64,000 nt of DNA from Tenacibaculum mesophilum (lineage in GTDB: Bacteria; Bacteroidota; Bacteroidia; Flavobacteriales; Flavobacteriaceae). The stretch spans positions 2,474,001-2,538,000 of the forward strand of contig NZ_CP032544.1 of the NCBI RefSeq assembly GCF_003867075.1, in the 5' to 3' direction. The first letter of the stretch is position 1; each line of letters begins with the position of its first letter. The notes under the pieces are model-generated. The model did no database searches, was not told where the DNA came from, and saw only the letters and a program-made list of their open reading frames with translations. Shown here one piece after another: positions 52,163 through 61,491 of this stretch. The position numbers and the translations under genes are program-made.

Positions 52163-54580
52163 ATGATAACAACTGATGCCATAGTTTTTTCAAAAGAGTA
52201 TAAAGGTTTAGGAACAATAACCATTCGTCCTTTTCAAATAAAAAAAGACAGTGTTTTTTTACAGCAATGGGTAACTCAAGAATATGCTTTTTTTTGGGGG
52301 ATGCAAAACGCAACAGTAAAAGAAGTTGAAGAAGAATATACTCAACTTATAGCCCCAGAACATTACGATGTTTTTGTAGGAATGTTTAATGGTGAACCGG
52401 CATTTATAGTAGAACGTTACAACCCGCAATTAGATATTATTAATGGTTTTTATAAAGCTAAAATATCCGATTGTGGTGTACATATTATTGTAGCACCGCC
52501 AAAAATCACTAAAACACCAAACTTTACGTGGTTTATGTTTCGAGCAATTATGGATTTTGTTTTTACAAACCCAACTATTAACAGAATAGTAGTAGAGCCA
52601 GATATTCGAAACAAAAAAATGTTTGCGCTGTGTCAACGCATAGGTTTTCAACTGGGAAAGGTGATAGAACTTCCTAACAAAACAGCACAATTAGCATTTT
52701 TAACCAAGACCAATTACCAACAAAAAATCCAATCCTTTTCACCATTTAAAAGAAGTGCCATGAATACCTTAGATAATGTGGTTTCTCCACAACAATCAAC
52801 ACAACATATACAACCAAAAGTGTGGCAAAAAGCCAACTTATTACTAGTGAAAAAAGCATTGTGTGAGTTTTCGCATGAACTATTAATACAACCAGTAATA
52901 ATTCAAGAAGTAGATAACGGATATAAACTGTATAAAGTTTATGCAGATGACACAGAAATTCAATATGAGTTTAAAGCAAAACCAATGGCTTTGAATCATT
53001 TGATGATTGATGAAAACTCCATAAGAAAATATATAAAAGAAGTTGAAGAAGAAATTGATGCAATTACATTTATAAAAGAATTTAGAAAAGCGTTAGGAAT
53101 TGCTGATGAAAAAATGCCTGTGTATTTAGAAGAAGTTATAAGTACACTATACGGAAGTGCATTTAAAATTACCAAAGGAAACCCTACTGTAGAAGAATTA
53201 GCAACGGCCGATTTTCAAACGATAGAACAATCTATGACCGAAGGGCATCCAGGGTTTGTAGCAAATAATGGTAGAATAGGGTTTGACAGCAGCGATTATC
53301 GTTCTTATGCACCAGAAGCGGGAAATTCTTTTTCGTTATTATGGTTGGCAGGACATAGGTTAAAAGCAGTTTTTTCAGCGATAGAAGCATTGCCTTATGA
53401 AAGCCTAATACATCAGGAATTAGATGTTGATACCATAGCACAATTCAACAAAATAATTGAAGAAAAAGGCTTCAGTCCAAAAGACTACTTGTTTATACCT
53501 GTTCATCCATGGCAATGGTTTAACAAACTAGCTACAATTTTTGCTTCAGAAGTAGCCAAAGGAGATTTAATTTGCTTAGGATACGGACCAGATCAATACT
53601 TAGCACAACAATCAATTAGAACGTTATTCAATATAAGCAATCCGCAGAAATTTTACACCAAATCGGCATTATCTATTTTAAACATGGGCTTTATGAGAGG
53701 ATTGCCTTTATACTACTTAGGAACAGCTCCAAAAATGGCAGTTTGGTTAGAAAACCTATTATATAACGATGCTTATATAAAGACAAATGGATTTAGAATG
53801 TTAAGTGAAATAGGTTCGGTTAGCTATGTGAATCCATATTTTGAAGAGTTTGGACCACATAACGATTACAATAAAATGCTAGCTTCATTATGGAGAGAAA
53901 GTCCGTATTCCGTGGTTAAAGAAAACCAAAAACCACTAACGATGGCAGCATTATTACATGTAGATTATTACGGAAAAGCATTGTTGCTGGAAATGATTAA
54001 AGACTCAGGTATTTCAATAGATAATTGGTTACGTAGCTATTTAAAAGCGTACTTAAGCCCAATGTTACACTGTTTTTACTATTACGATTTAGTATTTATG
54101 CCACATGGGGAAAACATTATTTTGGTATTAGAAAATAACATTCCTGTATATGCTTTACTAAAGGATATTACGGAAGAAGCATGTATTTTAAATCCTGAAG
54201 TTGAGCTACCAGAAGAGTTAAAAAGAATGTATGCGCCAGTACCAGAAGATGTCAAATTACTATCCATTTTTACAGATATGTTTGATGGGTTCTTTCGCTT
54301 TTTAGCTCCAATTTTAGAAAAACATGCGAATTATGGAGAGCATCGTTTTTGGGAACTCGTAGCAGAAAATATTCATGAATATCAAGAGCAGTTTCCTGAA
54401 CTGTCAGGCAAGTTTAAACAGTATGATTTGTTTGCTGAAGATTTTAAACTTTCGTGTTTAAATAGGTTGCAATTAAATAATCATAAACAAATGATTGATT
54501 TAGATGACCCTGTTGCCCTACTCCAATTTGCAGGAAAGTTAAAAAACCCTATAGCGGTATTTAAAAACCAAGAAGTATAA
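52163..54580 (+). CDS. Fused acyltransferase / NIS siderophore synthetase (BibC-like)
   Basis: An 805-residue two-domain protein. Residues about 1-185 are a GNAT acyltransferase of the IucB/DesC type (ITIRPFQIKKDSVFLQQWV and INRIVVEPDIRNKKMFALCQ); about 215-800 are an IucA/IucC synthetase with MTEGHPGFVANNGRIGFDSS, VHPWQW and SILNMGFMRGLPLYY, the DesD/AlcC/BibC (type C) signature. The first half would succinylate or acetylate N-hydroxycadaverine; the second joins units using ATP. The same fusion is known in BibC of bisucaberin synthesis. A second, unfused copy follows. Confidence 0.92.
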   Translation: MITTDAIVFSKEYKGLGTITIRPFQIKKDSVFLQQWVTQEYAFFWGMQNATVKEVEEEYTQLIAPEHYDVFVGMFNGEPAFIVERYNPQLDIINGFYKAKISDCGVHIIVAPPKITKTPNFTWFMFRAIMDFVFTNPTINRIVVEPDIRNKKMFALCQRIGFQLGKVIELPNKTAQLAFLTKTNYQQKIQSFSPFKRSAMNTLDNVVSPQQSTQHIQPKVWQKANLLLVKKALCEFSHELLIQPVIIQEVDNGYKLYKVYADDTEIQYEFKAKPMALNHLMIDENSIRKYIKEVEEEIDAITFIKEFRKALGIADEKMPVYLEEVISTLYGSAFKITKGNPTVEELATADFQTIEQSMTEGHPGFVANNGRIGFDSSDYRSYAPEAGNSFSLLWLAGHRLKAVFSAIEALPYESLIHQELDVDTIAQFNKIIEEKGFSPKDYLFIPVHPWQWFNKLATIFASEVAKGDLICLGYGPDQYLAQQSIRTLFNISNPQKFYTKSALSILNMGFMRGLPLYYLGTAPKMAVWLENLLYNDAYIKTNGFRMLSEIGSVSYVNPYFEEFGPHNDYNKMLASLWRESPYSVVKENQKPLTMAALLHVDYYGKALLLEMIKDSGISIDNWLRSYLKAYLSPMLHCFYYYDLVFMPHGENIILVLENNIPVYALLKDITEEACILNPEVELPEELKRMYAPVPEDVKLLSIFTDMFDGFFRFLAPILEKHANYGEHRFWELVAENIHEYQEQFPELSGKFKQYDLFAEDFKLSCLNRLQLNNHKQMIDLDDPVALLQFAGKLKNPIAVFKNQEV

Positions 54581-54582
54581 TT

Positions 54583-55173
54583 ATGGTTCAAACGTATCAA
54601 AAAATATTTAGTAAAGAAATTATTGGGTTGGGGGTAATCAACATTCGTCCATTTCAATTAGAAACAGATACACCAATGTTACATCGTTGGGTAACTCAAC
54701 CCTATGCAAAATACTGGGGAATGTTAAATAAGTCTGTAGAAGAAGTACATGCTGAATACCAAGAAATAGAAAATAATCCGCATCATTATAGTTATGTAGG
54801 AATGATAGGGAGTACCCCAGTGTTTTTAATGGAGCGTTACAAAGCTTCAAAAGATAACATAGCAGACTATTACGATGTACAAGAAAATGATTATGGTATG
54901 CATGTTTTAGTAGCGCCTGTAGAAAAAAGAATACCACAGTTTACATGGCATGTGTTTTCAACTATTATCGATTATTTTTTCAGTTTACCACAAGTGGAAA
55001 GAATTGTTGTAGAACCCGATGTGAATAATGAAAAAATTCATGCGCTAAATAAAAAAGCTGGTTTTAAATACCAAAAAGAAATTGAGTTACCTCATAAAAA
55101 AGCAGCCTTAGCTTTTTGTACAAGAGAGACGTATCAATCAGCTTTAATTAAACTAGAACAACATGACAAATAA
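54583..55173 (+). CDS. GNAT siderophore acyltransferase, second copy
   Basis: A 196-residue GNAT protein paralogous to the N-terminal domain of the preceding fused enzyme: both begin with IxIRPFQ..., share RWVTQPYAKYWGM / QWVTQEYAFFWGM and IVVEPDVNNEKIHALNKKAGF. It should acylate a hydroxylamine intermediate. It starts 2 bp after the fused gene and ends with an 11-bp overlap into the next NIS synthetase gene in another frame, which looks like a split version of the same two-domain gene. Confidence 0.9.
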   Translation: MVQTYQKIFSKEIIGLGVINIRPFQLETDTPMLHRWVTQPYAKYWGMLNKSVEEVHAEYQEIENNPHHYSYVGMIGSTPVFLMERYKASKDNIADYYDVQENDYGMHVLVAPVEKRIPQFTWHVFSTIIDYFFSLPQVERIVVEPDVNNEKIHALNKKAGFKYQKEIELPHKKAALAFCTRETYQSALIKLEQHDK

Positions 55174-56983
55174 TATAGCCCATTTACAACCAAAGGTATG
55201 GAGTTTTGTAAATCGTCAATTAATAAAAAAAGCAATCAGTGAATTTTCACATGAGCTTATTTTAACTCCTGAGTTTATTTTAGAAGAAACAGATGGCTGT
55301 ATATACCTGATTACCTCAGATAATAATGAGTTCACGTATCAATTTAAAGCAAAAAAGTATGCTCTCGATCATTGGTTGGTTGATGAAAAAAGCATTATTA
55401 AAAAAAATAATATATCGAATGAAGTTTATTTAGATGCACTACATTTTATAACAGAGTTTCAAAATACTCTTGGTATTCCTGATGAGTTTTTAGCAACTTA
55501 TTTAGAGGAAATAACAAGTATACTTTCAGGAGCAGCATATAAGTATGTTAACGAGAAATTTTCAGCTAATTCATTGGCTGAAAAAACCTTTCAAGAAATT
55601 GAACACGCGATGACTGAAGGTCACCCCTGTTTTGTAGCGAACAATGGGAGAATAGGGTTCAATATTAAAGATTATCAAAAATATGCACCAGAAAGTAATC
55701 AATCGTTTAAACTTTTATGGATAGCAGCTCATAAAAAATATGCTACCTACACGGCTGTTAAAAATTATGAATATGAAAAACTTTTAGAGAGCGAATTAGG
55801 AAAAGAAAAATTAGCATCATTTAAAGAAGTTGTAAAGAAGCAAAATGTAGCTACTGAAAATTACATTTTTATGCCTGTGCATCCATGGCAATGGAAAAAC
55901 AAAATTGTAGCTGTTTTTGGAGCAGATATTGCTCAAAAAAATATCATCTTAGTAGGAGAAAGTGATGATGAATTCTCTGCGCAGCAATCTATTAGAACAC
56001 TTTTTAATGCGTCACATCCAGAAAAGTTATACACAAAAACAGCTCTGTCTATTTTAAACATGGGCTTTATGCGTGGACTTTCTCCATATTACATGCAAAG
56101 TACGCCGCATATTACTCAATGGATAACAGATTTGTTAGCAGATGATATTTACCTACAAAACAATGGGTTTACCATGTTAGGAGAAGTGGCAACAGCGGGG
56201 TATCACAATCATTATTATGAAACTTTAGGGAAAACGAATCCGCATAACAAAATGTTATCAGCTTTGTGGCGTGAGAGCCCGTTTACAAAAATAAGCTCTA
56301 ATCAACGCGTGTTTACGATGGCTGCTTTATTGCATATAGATTACCAAGACAAATCATTGTTAGCGGCTTTAATAGAAATTTCACCTTATAACACAACTAC
56401 CTGGATTCAACGTTATTTAAAAGCCTATTTAGCACCTTTATTACACTGTTTTTATAAGTACGAATTTGTGTTTATGCCACATGGAGAAAACCTAATTCTA
56501 GTGCTAGAAGAAAATACACCAGTGCATGTGTTAATGAAAGATATTACAGAAGAGGTTATTGTTTTTAACGAAACAATGCACTTACCTGAGCATGCTAAAA
56601 GATTGTTTGTTAAGACTTCAGATAAAATGAAAGTGCTTTCAATTTTTACTGATGTGTTTGATTGCTTCTTCCGTTTTATGGCTCAACAGTTAGATTGTTA
56701 TTCAAGTTTTTCAGAGGATAATTTTTGGCAATTAGTGGCAGATTGTGTGTATGAATATCAAGAACAACATCCTGAGTTTTCAGAAAAATATAAGCAATAC
56801 GATTTATTTGTTAAAGAATTTGATCGCTGTTGTTTGAACAGGTTGCAGTTAAGTAATACCAAGCAAATGCTCAGTTTAGCTAATCCGATTGAAAGTCTAA
56901 AGTTAGAAGGAGTATTAAAAAACCCACTTGCAAGGTTTAAAAAAGAAACAGTAAAAACGGTACAATCTTTAGAAAGTATTTAA
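55163..56983 (+). CDS. IucA/IucC family NIS siderophore synthetase, second copy
   Basis: A 606-residue NIS synthetase paralogous to residues 215-800 of the fused protein. MTEGHPCFVANNGRIGFNIK, VHPWQWKNK, TALSILNMGFMRGLSPYYM, SALWRESPF and FMPHGENLILVLEE are all present, so the enzyme appears complete. Two synthetases could build a mixed or longer hydroxamate, or one could add a different acid. It overlaps the acyltransferase gene by 11 bp. Confidence 0.93.
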   Translation: MTNNIAHLQPKVWSFVNRQLIKKAISEFSHELILTPEFILEETDGCIYLITSDNNEFTYQFKAKKYALDHWLVDEKSIIKKNNISNEVYLDALHFITEFQNTLGIPDEFLATYLEEITSILSGAAYKYVNEKFSANSLAEKTFQEIEHAMTEGHPCFVANNGRIGFNIKDYQKYAPESNQSFKLLWIAAHKKYATYTAVKNYEYEKLLESELGKEKLASFKEVVKKQNVATENYIFMPVHPWQWKNKIVAVFGADIAQKNIILVGESDDEFSAQQSIRTLFNASHPEKLYTKTALSILNMGFMRGLSPYYMQSTPHITQWITDLLADDIYLQNNGFTMLGEVATAGYHNHYYETLGKTNPHNKMLSALWRESPFTKISSNQRVFTMAALLHIDYQDKSLLAALIEISPYNTTTWIQRYLKAYLAPLLHCFYKYEFVFMPHGENLILVLEENTPVHVLMKDITEEVIVFNETMHLPEHAKRLFVKTSDKMKVLSIFTDVFDCFFRFMAQQLDCYSSFSEDNFWQLVADCVYEYQEQHPEFSEKYKQYDLFVKEFDRCCLNRLQLSNTKQMLSLANPIESLKLEGVLKNPLARFKKETVKTVQSLESI

Positions 56984-56984
56984 T

Positions 56985-57569
56985 ATGAGTTTTAAACAGA
57001 TAACTAAAATTATACAAGAACGAAAAACCACCTACGCGTATGATTTTTCGGATAGAAAAATAGAGAAGGAAACGATTGAAGCAATTGTAACCAATGCGCT
57101 ATGGGCACCAACTCATAAATTAACCCAACCCTGGAAGTTTGTAGTGTTAGAAGGAAAACATAGAGAAGCATTAGGTGAGTTTATGGCTAATTATTATCGA
57201 AAAATATATTCAGAAGAAGAATTTTCTAACGAACGTTATAAAGAAACAAAAAGGTATGCCAGTAAAGCCAGCATGATAGGAGTGATTTTTAAACCTAGTA
57301 AGAGAGCACAACTCCCGGAATGGGAAGAAATTGCAGCTATTTCAAGCGCAGTACAAAACATGTGGTTAAGCTGTACAAGTCTAAATTTAGGAAGCTATTG
57401 GGATACCAGTATAGCAACTATAAAGTATGGTGAAAAAGAAATTAGCTTAGAAGAAAATGAACAATTTTTAGGTGTTTTTTTTATAGGACATGTAAAAGAA
57501 AATCTTCCTAAAGTAAATAGAAAACGAAAGCCACTATCTAAAAAATTAAGCTGGCATTTTAAAGAATAA
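56985..57569 (+). CDS. Nitroreductase family flavoprotein
   Basis: A 194-residue FMN-dependent nitroreductase-fold protein: ERKTTYAYDFSDRKIEKE, then NALWAPTHKLTQPWKFVVLEG, and AAISSAVQNMWLSCTSLNLGSYWDT. It is 1 bp after the NIS synthetase gene. In this setting it might act as a ferric-siderophore reductase or modify an intermediate; neither is shown. The family usually reduces nitro groups, quinones or flavins. Confidence 0.87.
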   Translation: MSFKQITKIIQERKTTYAYDFSDRKIEKETIEAIVTNALWAPTHKLTQPWKFVVLEGKHREALGEFMANYYRKIYSEEEFSNERYKETKRYASKASMIGVIFKPSKRAQLPEWEEIAAISSAVQNMWLSCTSLNLGSYWDTSIATIKYGEKEISLEENEQFLGVFFIGHVKENLPKVNRKRKPLSKKLSWHFKE

Positions 57570-57572
57570 AAA

Positions 57573-58682
57573 ATGGAACAAAAAAAGAGAGTATTAGCCA
57601 TAGATATGGCAAGAGGAATTAGTGTTTTATCTATGATACCTGTTCATTCCATGATTATATATTCGACAATGGATACTTGGAATAATTCTTTTTTAGGAAA
57701 GGTAGCTCAAGTATTAGAAAAAGGAACTCCTATGTTTTTAGTCGTGATGGGGTTTTCTTTTGTGTTTTCAAGTAAGTTAAGCATGTTTAAAATCTTTAAA
57801 AGAGGAATAAACATTTTAGCAAAAGGGTATTTACTTAATATTTTAAGATTTGCAGTACCCATGTTGTTATTTGGAGGATTCCCTAGAGCTTTTATAGAAG
57901 GTAATGGGCTAACTCTAGGAGATTCATATAATTATCTGTTTTTTATTTTATTGGGAGATATCTTGCAGTTAGCTGGGATTTCCTTGATTATAATGGGAGT
58001 TATAATCAAGTTTATTAAAAACAAGTATGCAGCTTTAACCTTAGCATTACTTATTGTTTTTTTCACAGGAGAATTAAGTGGTTATAAACCTAACATTGTT
58101 GGGGTAGATTATATATGTGATTTATTATGGGGAAAAACCTACAATGTTTACTTTCCTGTATTTCCATGGATGTCGTTTATTTTAATAGGATTATTCTTTG
58201 GAATGTGGTATCAAGAAAGTAATAATAATATTGTTTTAACATATAAAAGAATGCTAGTTTCAGGTGTTTTATTTATGTGTATAGGTGTAGTATTATGCTA
58301 TTATAATTATGAATATCATTTTGGTGATTACTATCATTTAGGGCCAGGAGGAACCATAGCTTTTATTGGAGTGAATTTATTTTTAGTTTGGTTTGGGCAT
58401 ATATTAGTAACCTGTATTCCACACAATAAACTGTACGATGTAATTTATTACTCAAGTAAAAATGTAACAACATTTTATTTAGTACAGTGGGTACTTATAT
58501 ACTGGGGAGTATTGTTTTTTGGATATTCATCACAAACAAGTCAGTTAAAACTATTAGCAATTATTATAGGAATTACATTGCTAACATTTGGTGTTCTTTG
58601 GACAAAGAAAAGAGCAATTAAACTAATAGCAAAGCAAAAACAATCTTCATCTACAAAAAGAGTAAAACAAGCAATTACATAG
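57573..58682 (+). CDS. Membrane acyltransferase-like protein (DUF1624/HGSNAT or acyltransferase-3 type)
   Basis: A 369-residue membrane protein with about ten helices. RVLAIDMARGISVLSMIPVHSM resembles the start of heparan-alpha-glucosaminide N-acetyltransferase-like (DUF1624) and related families, with an Arg and a His in the first helix. FPVFPWMSFILIGLFFGMWY is another family segment. It could transfer an acyl group to the siderophore or a lipid across the membrane. It is 3 bp after the nitroreductase gene. Family assignment moderate, substrate unknown. Confidence 0.7.
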   Translation: MEQKKRVLAIDMARGISVLSMIPVHSMIIYSTMDTWNNSFLGKVAQVLEKGTPMFLVVMGFSFVFSSKLSMFKIFKRGINILAKGYLLNILRFAVPMLLFGGFPRAFIEGNGLTLGDSYNYLFFILLGDILQLAGISLIIMGVIIKFIKNKYAALTLALLIVFFTGELSGYKPNIVGVDYICDLLWGKTYNVYFPVFPWMSFILIGLFFGMWYQESNNNIVLTYKRMLVSGVLFMCIGVVLCYYNYEYHFGDYYHLGPGGTIAFIGVNLFLVWFGHILVTCIPHNKLYDVIYYSSKNVTTFYLVQWVLIYWGVLFFGYSSQTSQLKLLAIIIGITLLTFGVLWTKKRAIKLIAKQKQSSSTKRVKQAIT

Positions 58683-58684
58683 TT

Positions 58685-59710
58685 ATGAAAAAAATAGTTA
58701 TGATACTAAGCTTGTTTATAGGAGTAAAAACGTATACACAAGTAAACTTAGCAGGAAGCGATGGCTTAGATTTATATGTTCAGGAATTTTTAGAAGTTAT
58801 TCATTCTTATCAAGGTCCACCGTTGCAGGACTTACCTTTAGAGATAGGAAGGAATGCCATGGAAAACATACAAAAAGATTCCACATTAACCTACGATAAA
58901 GTAACCTTTACTAAGGTTTCTTTTAAAGAACAAGATAAACAAGTAAATACAGTAATTGTAAAGCCAAAAAAAACAAAAAAATTATTACCTGTATTACTTT
59001 ATTTTCATGGAGGTGGATGGGTGTTTAATAGTTTTAAAACGCATAAACGATTAATGCGAGACTTAGCTTTAAAAGCAAATGTAGCAATTGTTTTTGTAGA
59101 GTATTCAAGAGCACCAGAGGTTAAATACCCCATAGCAAATGAAGAAGGATATGCGGCAACTTTGTTCATTTCAAAATATGGAAAACAATATGGGTTAGAT
59201 ACAAATAGAATTATTGTTGGTGGAGATAGTGTGGGAGGAAATATGGCAACAGTTGTAGCTATGATGGCAAAACAAAAAGGAACTTCTAAGTTGCTAGGAC
59301 AACTATTATTGTACCCAGTTACCGATACCAATTTAAATACGAAGTCGTATGAACAATTCTCAAAAGGGCATTATTTAACGAGAGCAACAATGAAATGGTT
59401 TTGGAATGTTTACGTACCAGAAAAAAAATTATACTCATTAGCAACTGTAGCTCCGTTAAAAGCAACTTTAGAAGAGCTTAAAAACTTACCTAAAACACTT
59501 TTAATAACTGCAGAATATGATGTTTTAAGAGATGAAGGAGAAGCCTATGCAAGAAAACTAAGAATGGCAGGTGTACCAGTAGTTTCAACTAGATATGGGG
59601 GAACAATACATGATTTTATTGTACTAAACTCCTTGCGAGAAACAGTAGCATCAAAGGCAGCAGTAGCACAAATAGCTACGTTTTTAAAAAAGAATTTTTC
59701 TAAAAAATAG
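58685..59710 (+). CDS. Secreted alpha/beta hydrolase of the hormone-sensitive lipase family
   Basis: A 341-residue protein with signal peptide (ends TYTQ). HGGGWVF gives the HSL-type oxyanion hole (about residue 108), GGDSVGGNMAT the nucleophile Ser, the acid lies in AEYDVLRDEG, and GTIHDF provides the His. A periplasmic esterase is expected. In siderophore operons such hydrolases may release iron or trim the siderophore or an acyl chain. It starts 2 bp after the acyltransferase-like gene. Confidence 0.88.
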   Translation: MKKIVMILSLFIGVKTYTQVNLAGSDGLDLYVQEFLEVIHSYQGPPLQDLPLEIGRNAMENIQKDSTLTYDKVTFTKVSFKEQDKQVNTVIVKPKKTKKLLPVLLYFHGGGWVFNSFKTHKRLMRDLALKANVAIVFVEYSRAPEVKYPIANEEGYAATLFISKYGKQYGLDTNRIIVGGDSVGGNMATVVAMMAKQKGTSKLLGQLLLYPVTDTNLNTKSYEQFSKGHYLTRATMKWFWNVYVPEKKLYSLATVAPLKATLEELKNLPKTLLITAEYDVLRDEGEAYARKLRMAGVPVVSTRYGGTIHDFIVLNSLRETVASKAAVAQIATFLKKNFSKK

Positions 59711-59717
59711 TTTAAAT

Positions 59718-60647
59718 ATGAATTTATCATCTATAGAAATACTTGCAGGAAAACTAGAACATATGAGTCTAATAGTACTCGTTTTAATGCTTGTTGAATG
59801 GGGAATACTAATTGTAACAAGTTATGTTGAAAAAAATAAAGAAGGAGTCGTAAGTATTGTTTCGTATCTAATACAAAGTATTCCTTACTTCTTATTATCA
59901 AAAATATTTATTGTTGGCACTATGTTTTGGTTGTATGAAAACAGAATTTTTACTCTAGGTTTTCAATGGTATATATGGATTGCAGCATATTTGTTGTATG
60001 ATTTTACAGTGTTTTTTATTCATTTTTTAGGACATAAAGTTCGAGTTTTATGGTGTGTTCATGGAGTACACCATACGGCTGAAGAAATGAATTTAACCGT
60101 GGTTGCTAGAGGATCAATTTTTGATGTGTTTTTCACTCCGTTCAACTTTATATGGCTTCCAATATTAGGTTTTCACCCATTAATGATTTTTGTAATTGAA
60201 CCCATTGCACGCCTTTATGCAACACTAACACATGTAAATGAAAAAGTTATAGGAAAGCAAAAATGGTTAGATAAACTATTAATAACACCTTCAGTCCATA
60301 GAGTACATCATGCAAAAAATCATATTTATTTAGATAGAAATTATGGTGAAACCTTTAGTATTTGGGATCGTTTATTTAAAACGTTTCAAAAAGAATTGGA
60401 TAATGAAAAAATAGTCTACGGAATCATGCATGAGAAACTTAATAGTGAGAACTTATGGCATGTGCAGTTTTTACTATGGAAAGAATTATGGTTGGATATA
60501 AAAAAAGCTCCTACCTTACTAGATAAAGTAAAATACCTTTTTATGCCCCCAGGCTGGAATCACATTGATGGAGGAAAAAAAGCAAAAGAATATAGAGACG
60601 AAGCATGGAAATTTAGGATTAAAAAGAACTCATTAAGTACACGCTAA
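59718..60647 (+). CDS. Sterol desaturase/fatty acid hydroxylase family membrane protein (operon copy)
   Basis: A 309-residue membrane protein with histidine boxes HFLGHK, HHTAEEMN and HRVHHAKNH, giving a di-iron hydroxylase or desaturase centre. It is a paralogue of the one at 46739-47635. Placed 7 bp after the esterase gene and 12 bp before the RpfF-like gene, it may alter the fatty acid that the RpfF-like protein makes or a lipid tail. It lacks its own reductase or ferredoxin here and might borrow that of the other operon. Confidence 0.85.
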   Translation: MNLSSIEILAGKLEHMSLIVLVLMLVEWGILIVTSYVEKNKEGVVSIVSYLIQSIPYFLLSKIFIVGTMFWLYENRIFTLGFQWYIWIAAYLLYDFTVFFIHFLGHKVRVLWCVHGVHHTAEEMNLTVVARGSIFDVFFTPFNFIWLPILGFHPLMIFVIEPIARLYATLTHVNEKVIGKQKWLDKLLITPSVHRVHHAKNHIYLDRNYGETFSIWDRLFKTFQKELDNEKIVYGIMHEKLNSENLWHVQFLLWKELWLDIKKAPTLLDKVKYLFMPPGWNHIDGGKKAKEYRDEAWKFRIKKNSLSTR

Positions 60648-60659
60648 AAATAAAAAAGG

Positions 60660-61490
60660 ATGATAAAGCAATATGAAAATTTTAAAGTAGACTATTATCC
60701 AGAACATGAGATGATTGTTTGGAGTATTAAGTCAAAAGGTGTTCCTAATTTTTCACCAGAAATATTATGGGAATTTAAAGACTTTGCTAAAGATTTAAAA
60801 ATGATGTTTGCAGACAAGGTTTATCCATTAAAATATATTGTATCTGCCTCTACACATAAAGAGATATATAATTTAGGAGGAGATTTACCCTATTTTTTAA
60901 AAAACATCAAATCTGAAAATAAAGAAGTATTATCAGAATATGCTAATTTATGTATAGATGCTATTTACAACATCTATAATACTTTTGGGCTGCCTGTACT
61001 AAGTATTGCTTTGGTTGAGGGAAATGCTTACGGAGGAGGTTTTGAATGTGTAATGGCACATGATATTATACTATCTCATAAGTCAGCTAAATTTTGTTTA
61101 CCAGAAAACAAGTTTCATCTTTTTCCAGGTATGGGAGCTTATAGTTTTTTATGTAGAAAACTAAATATAAAAGCAGCTCTTAAAGTGTTATACACAGGAA
61201 ACATATACAAGGCCGAAGAATTAGAAGAAATGGGTTTGGTAGATTGTGTTTTTAATGAAGAAACGGGAATATCATCTGTTATAAATTATATGAAAAAATC
61301 AAACTTTAGCTTTCAATACAATCACTATAAATGTATAAAAAGAGTTTTTCCTTTACAAAAGAAAGAGTTGAAAGACATTACTGCCATGTGGGTAGATGCT
61401 TGTTTGAATTTAGAAAGTAAGAGTTTACGTAGAATGGAATTAGTTATAAATGCACAATTAAGAAAGTTAAAGTATGAGTTAAAACCCTAA
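60660..61490 (+). CDS. rpfF: RpfF-like crotonase, probable DSF-type fatty acid signal synthase
   Basis: A 276-residue crotonase that closely follows RpfF of Xanthomonas: NLGGDLPYFL near 71-80, SIALVEGNAYGGGFE (115-129), LPENKFHLFPGMGAYSF (147-163), YTGNIYKAEELEEMGLVD and a C-terminal MWVDACLNLESKSLRRM. Glu129 and Glu149, 20 residues apart, correspond to RpfF Glu141 and Glu161, which act as dehydratase and thioesterase on 3-hydroxyacyl-ACP to give cis-2-unsaturated fatty acids. It is the last gene of the siderophore operon. No RpfC, RpfG or RpfB gene is in the window, so a known DSF receptor is not visible here. Confidence 0.85.
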   Translation: MIKQYENFKVDYYPEHEMIVWSIKSKGVPNFSPEILWEFKDFAKDLKMMFADKVYPLKYIVSASTHKEIYNLGGDLPYFLKNIKSENKEVLSEYANLCIDAIYNIYNTFGLPVLSIALVEGNAYGGGFECVMAHDIILSHKSAKFCLPENKFHLFPGMGAYSFLCRKLNIKAALKVLYTGNIYKAEELEEMGLVDCVFNEETGISSVINYMKKSNFSFQYNHYKCIKRVFPLQKKELKDITAMWVDACLNLESKSLRRMELVINAQLRKLKYELKP

Positions 61491-61491
61491 T

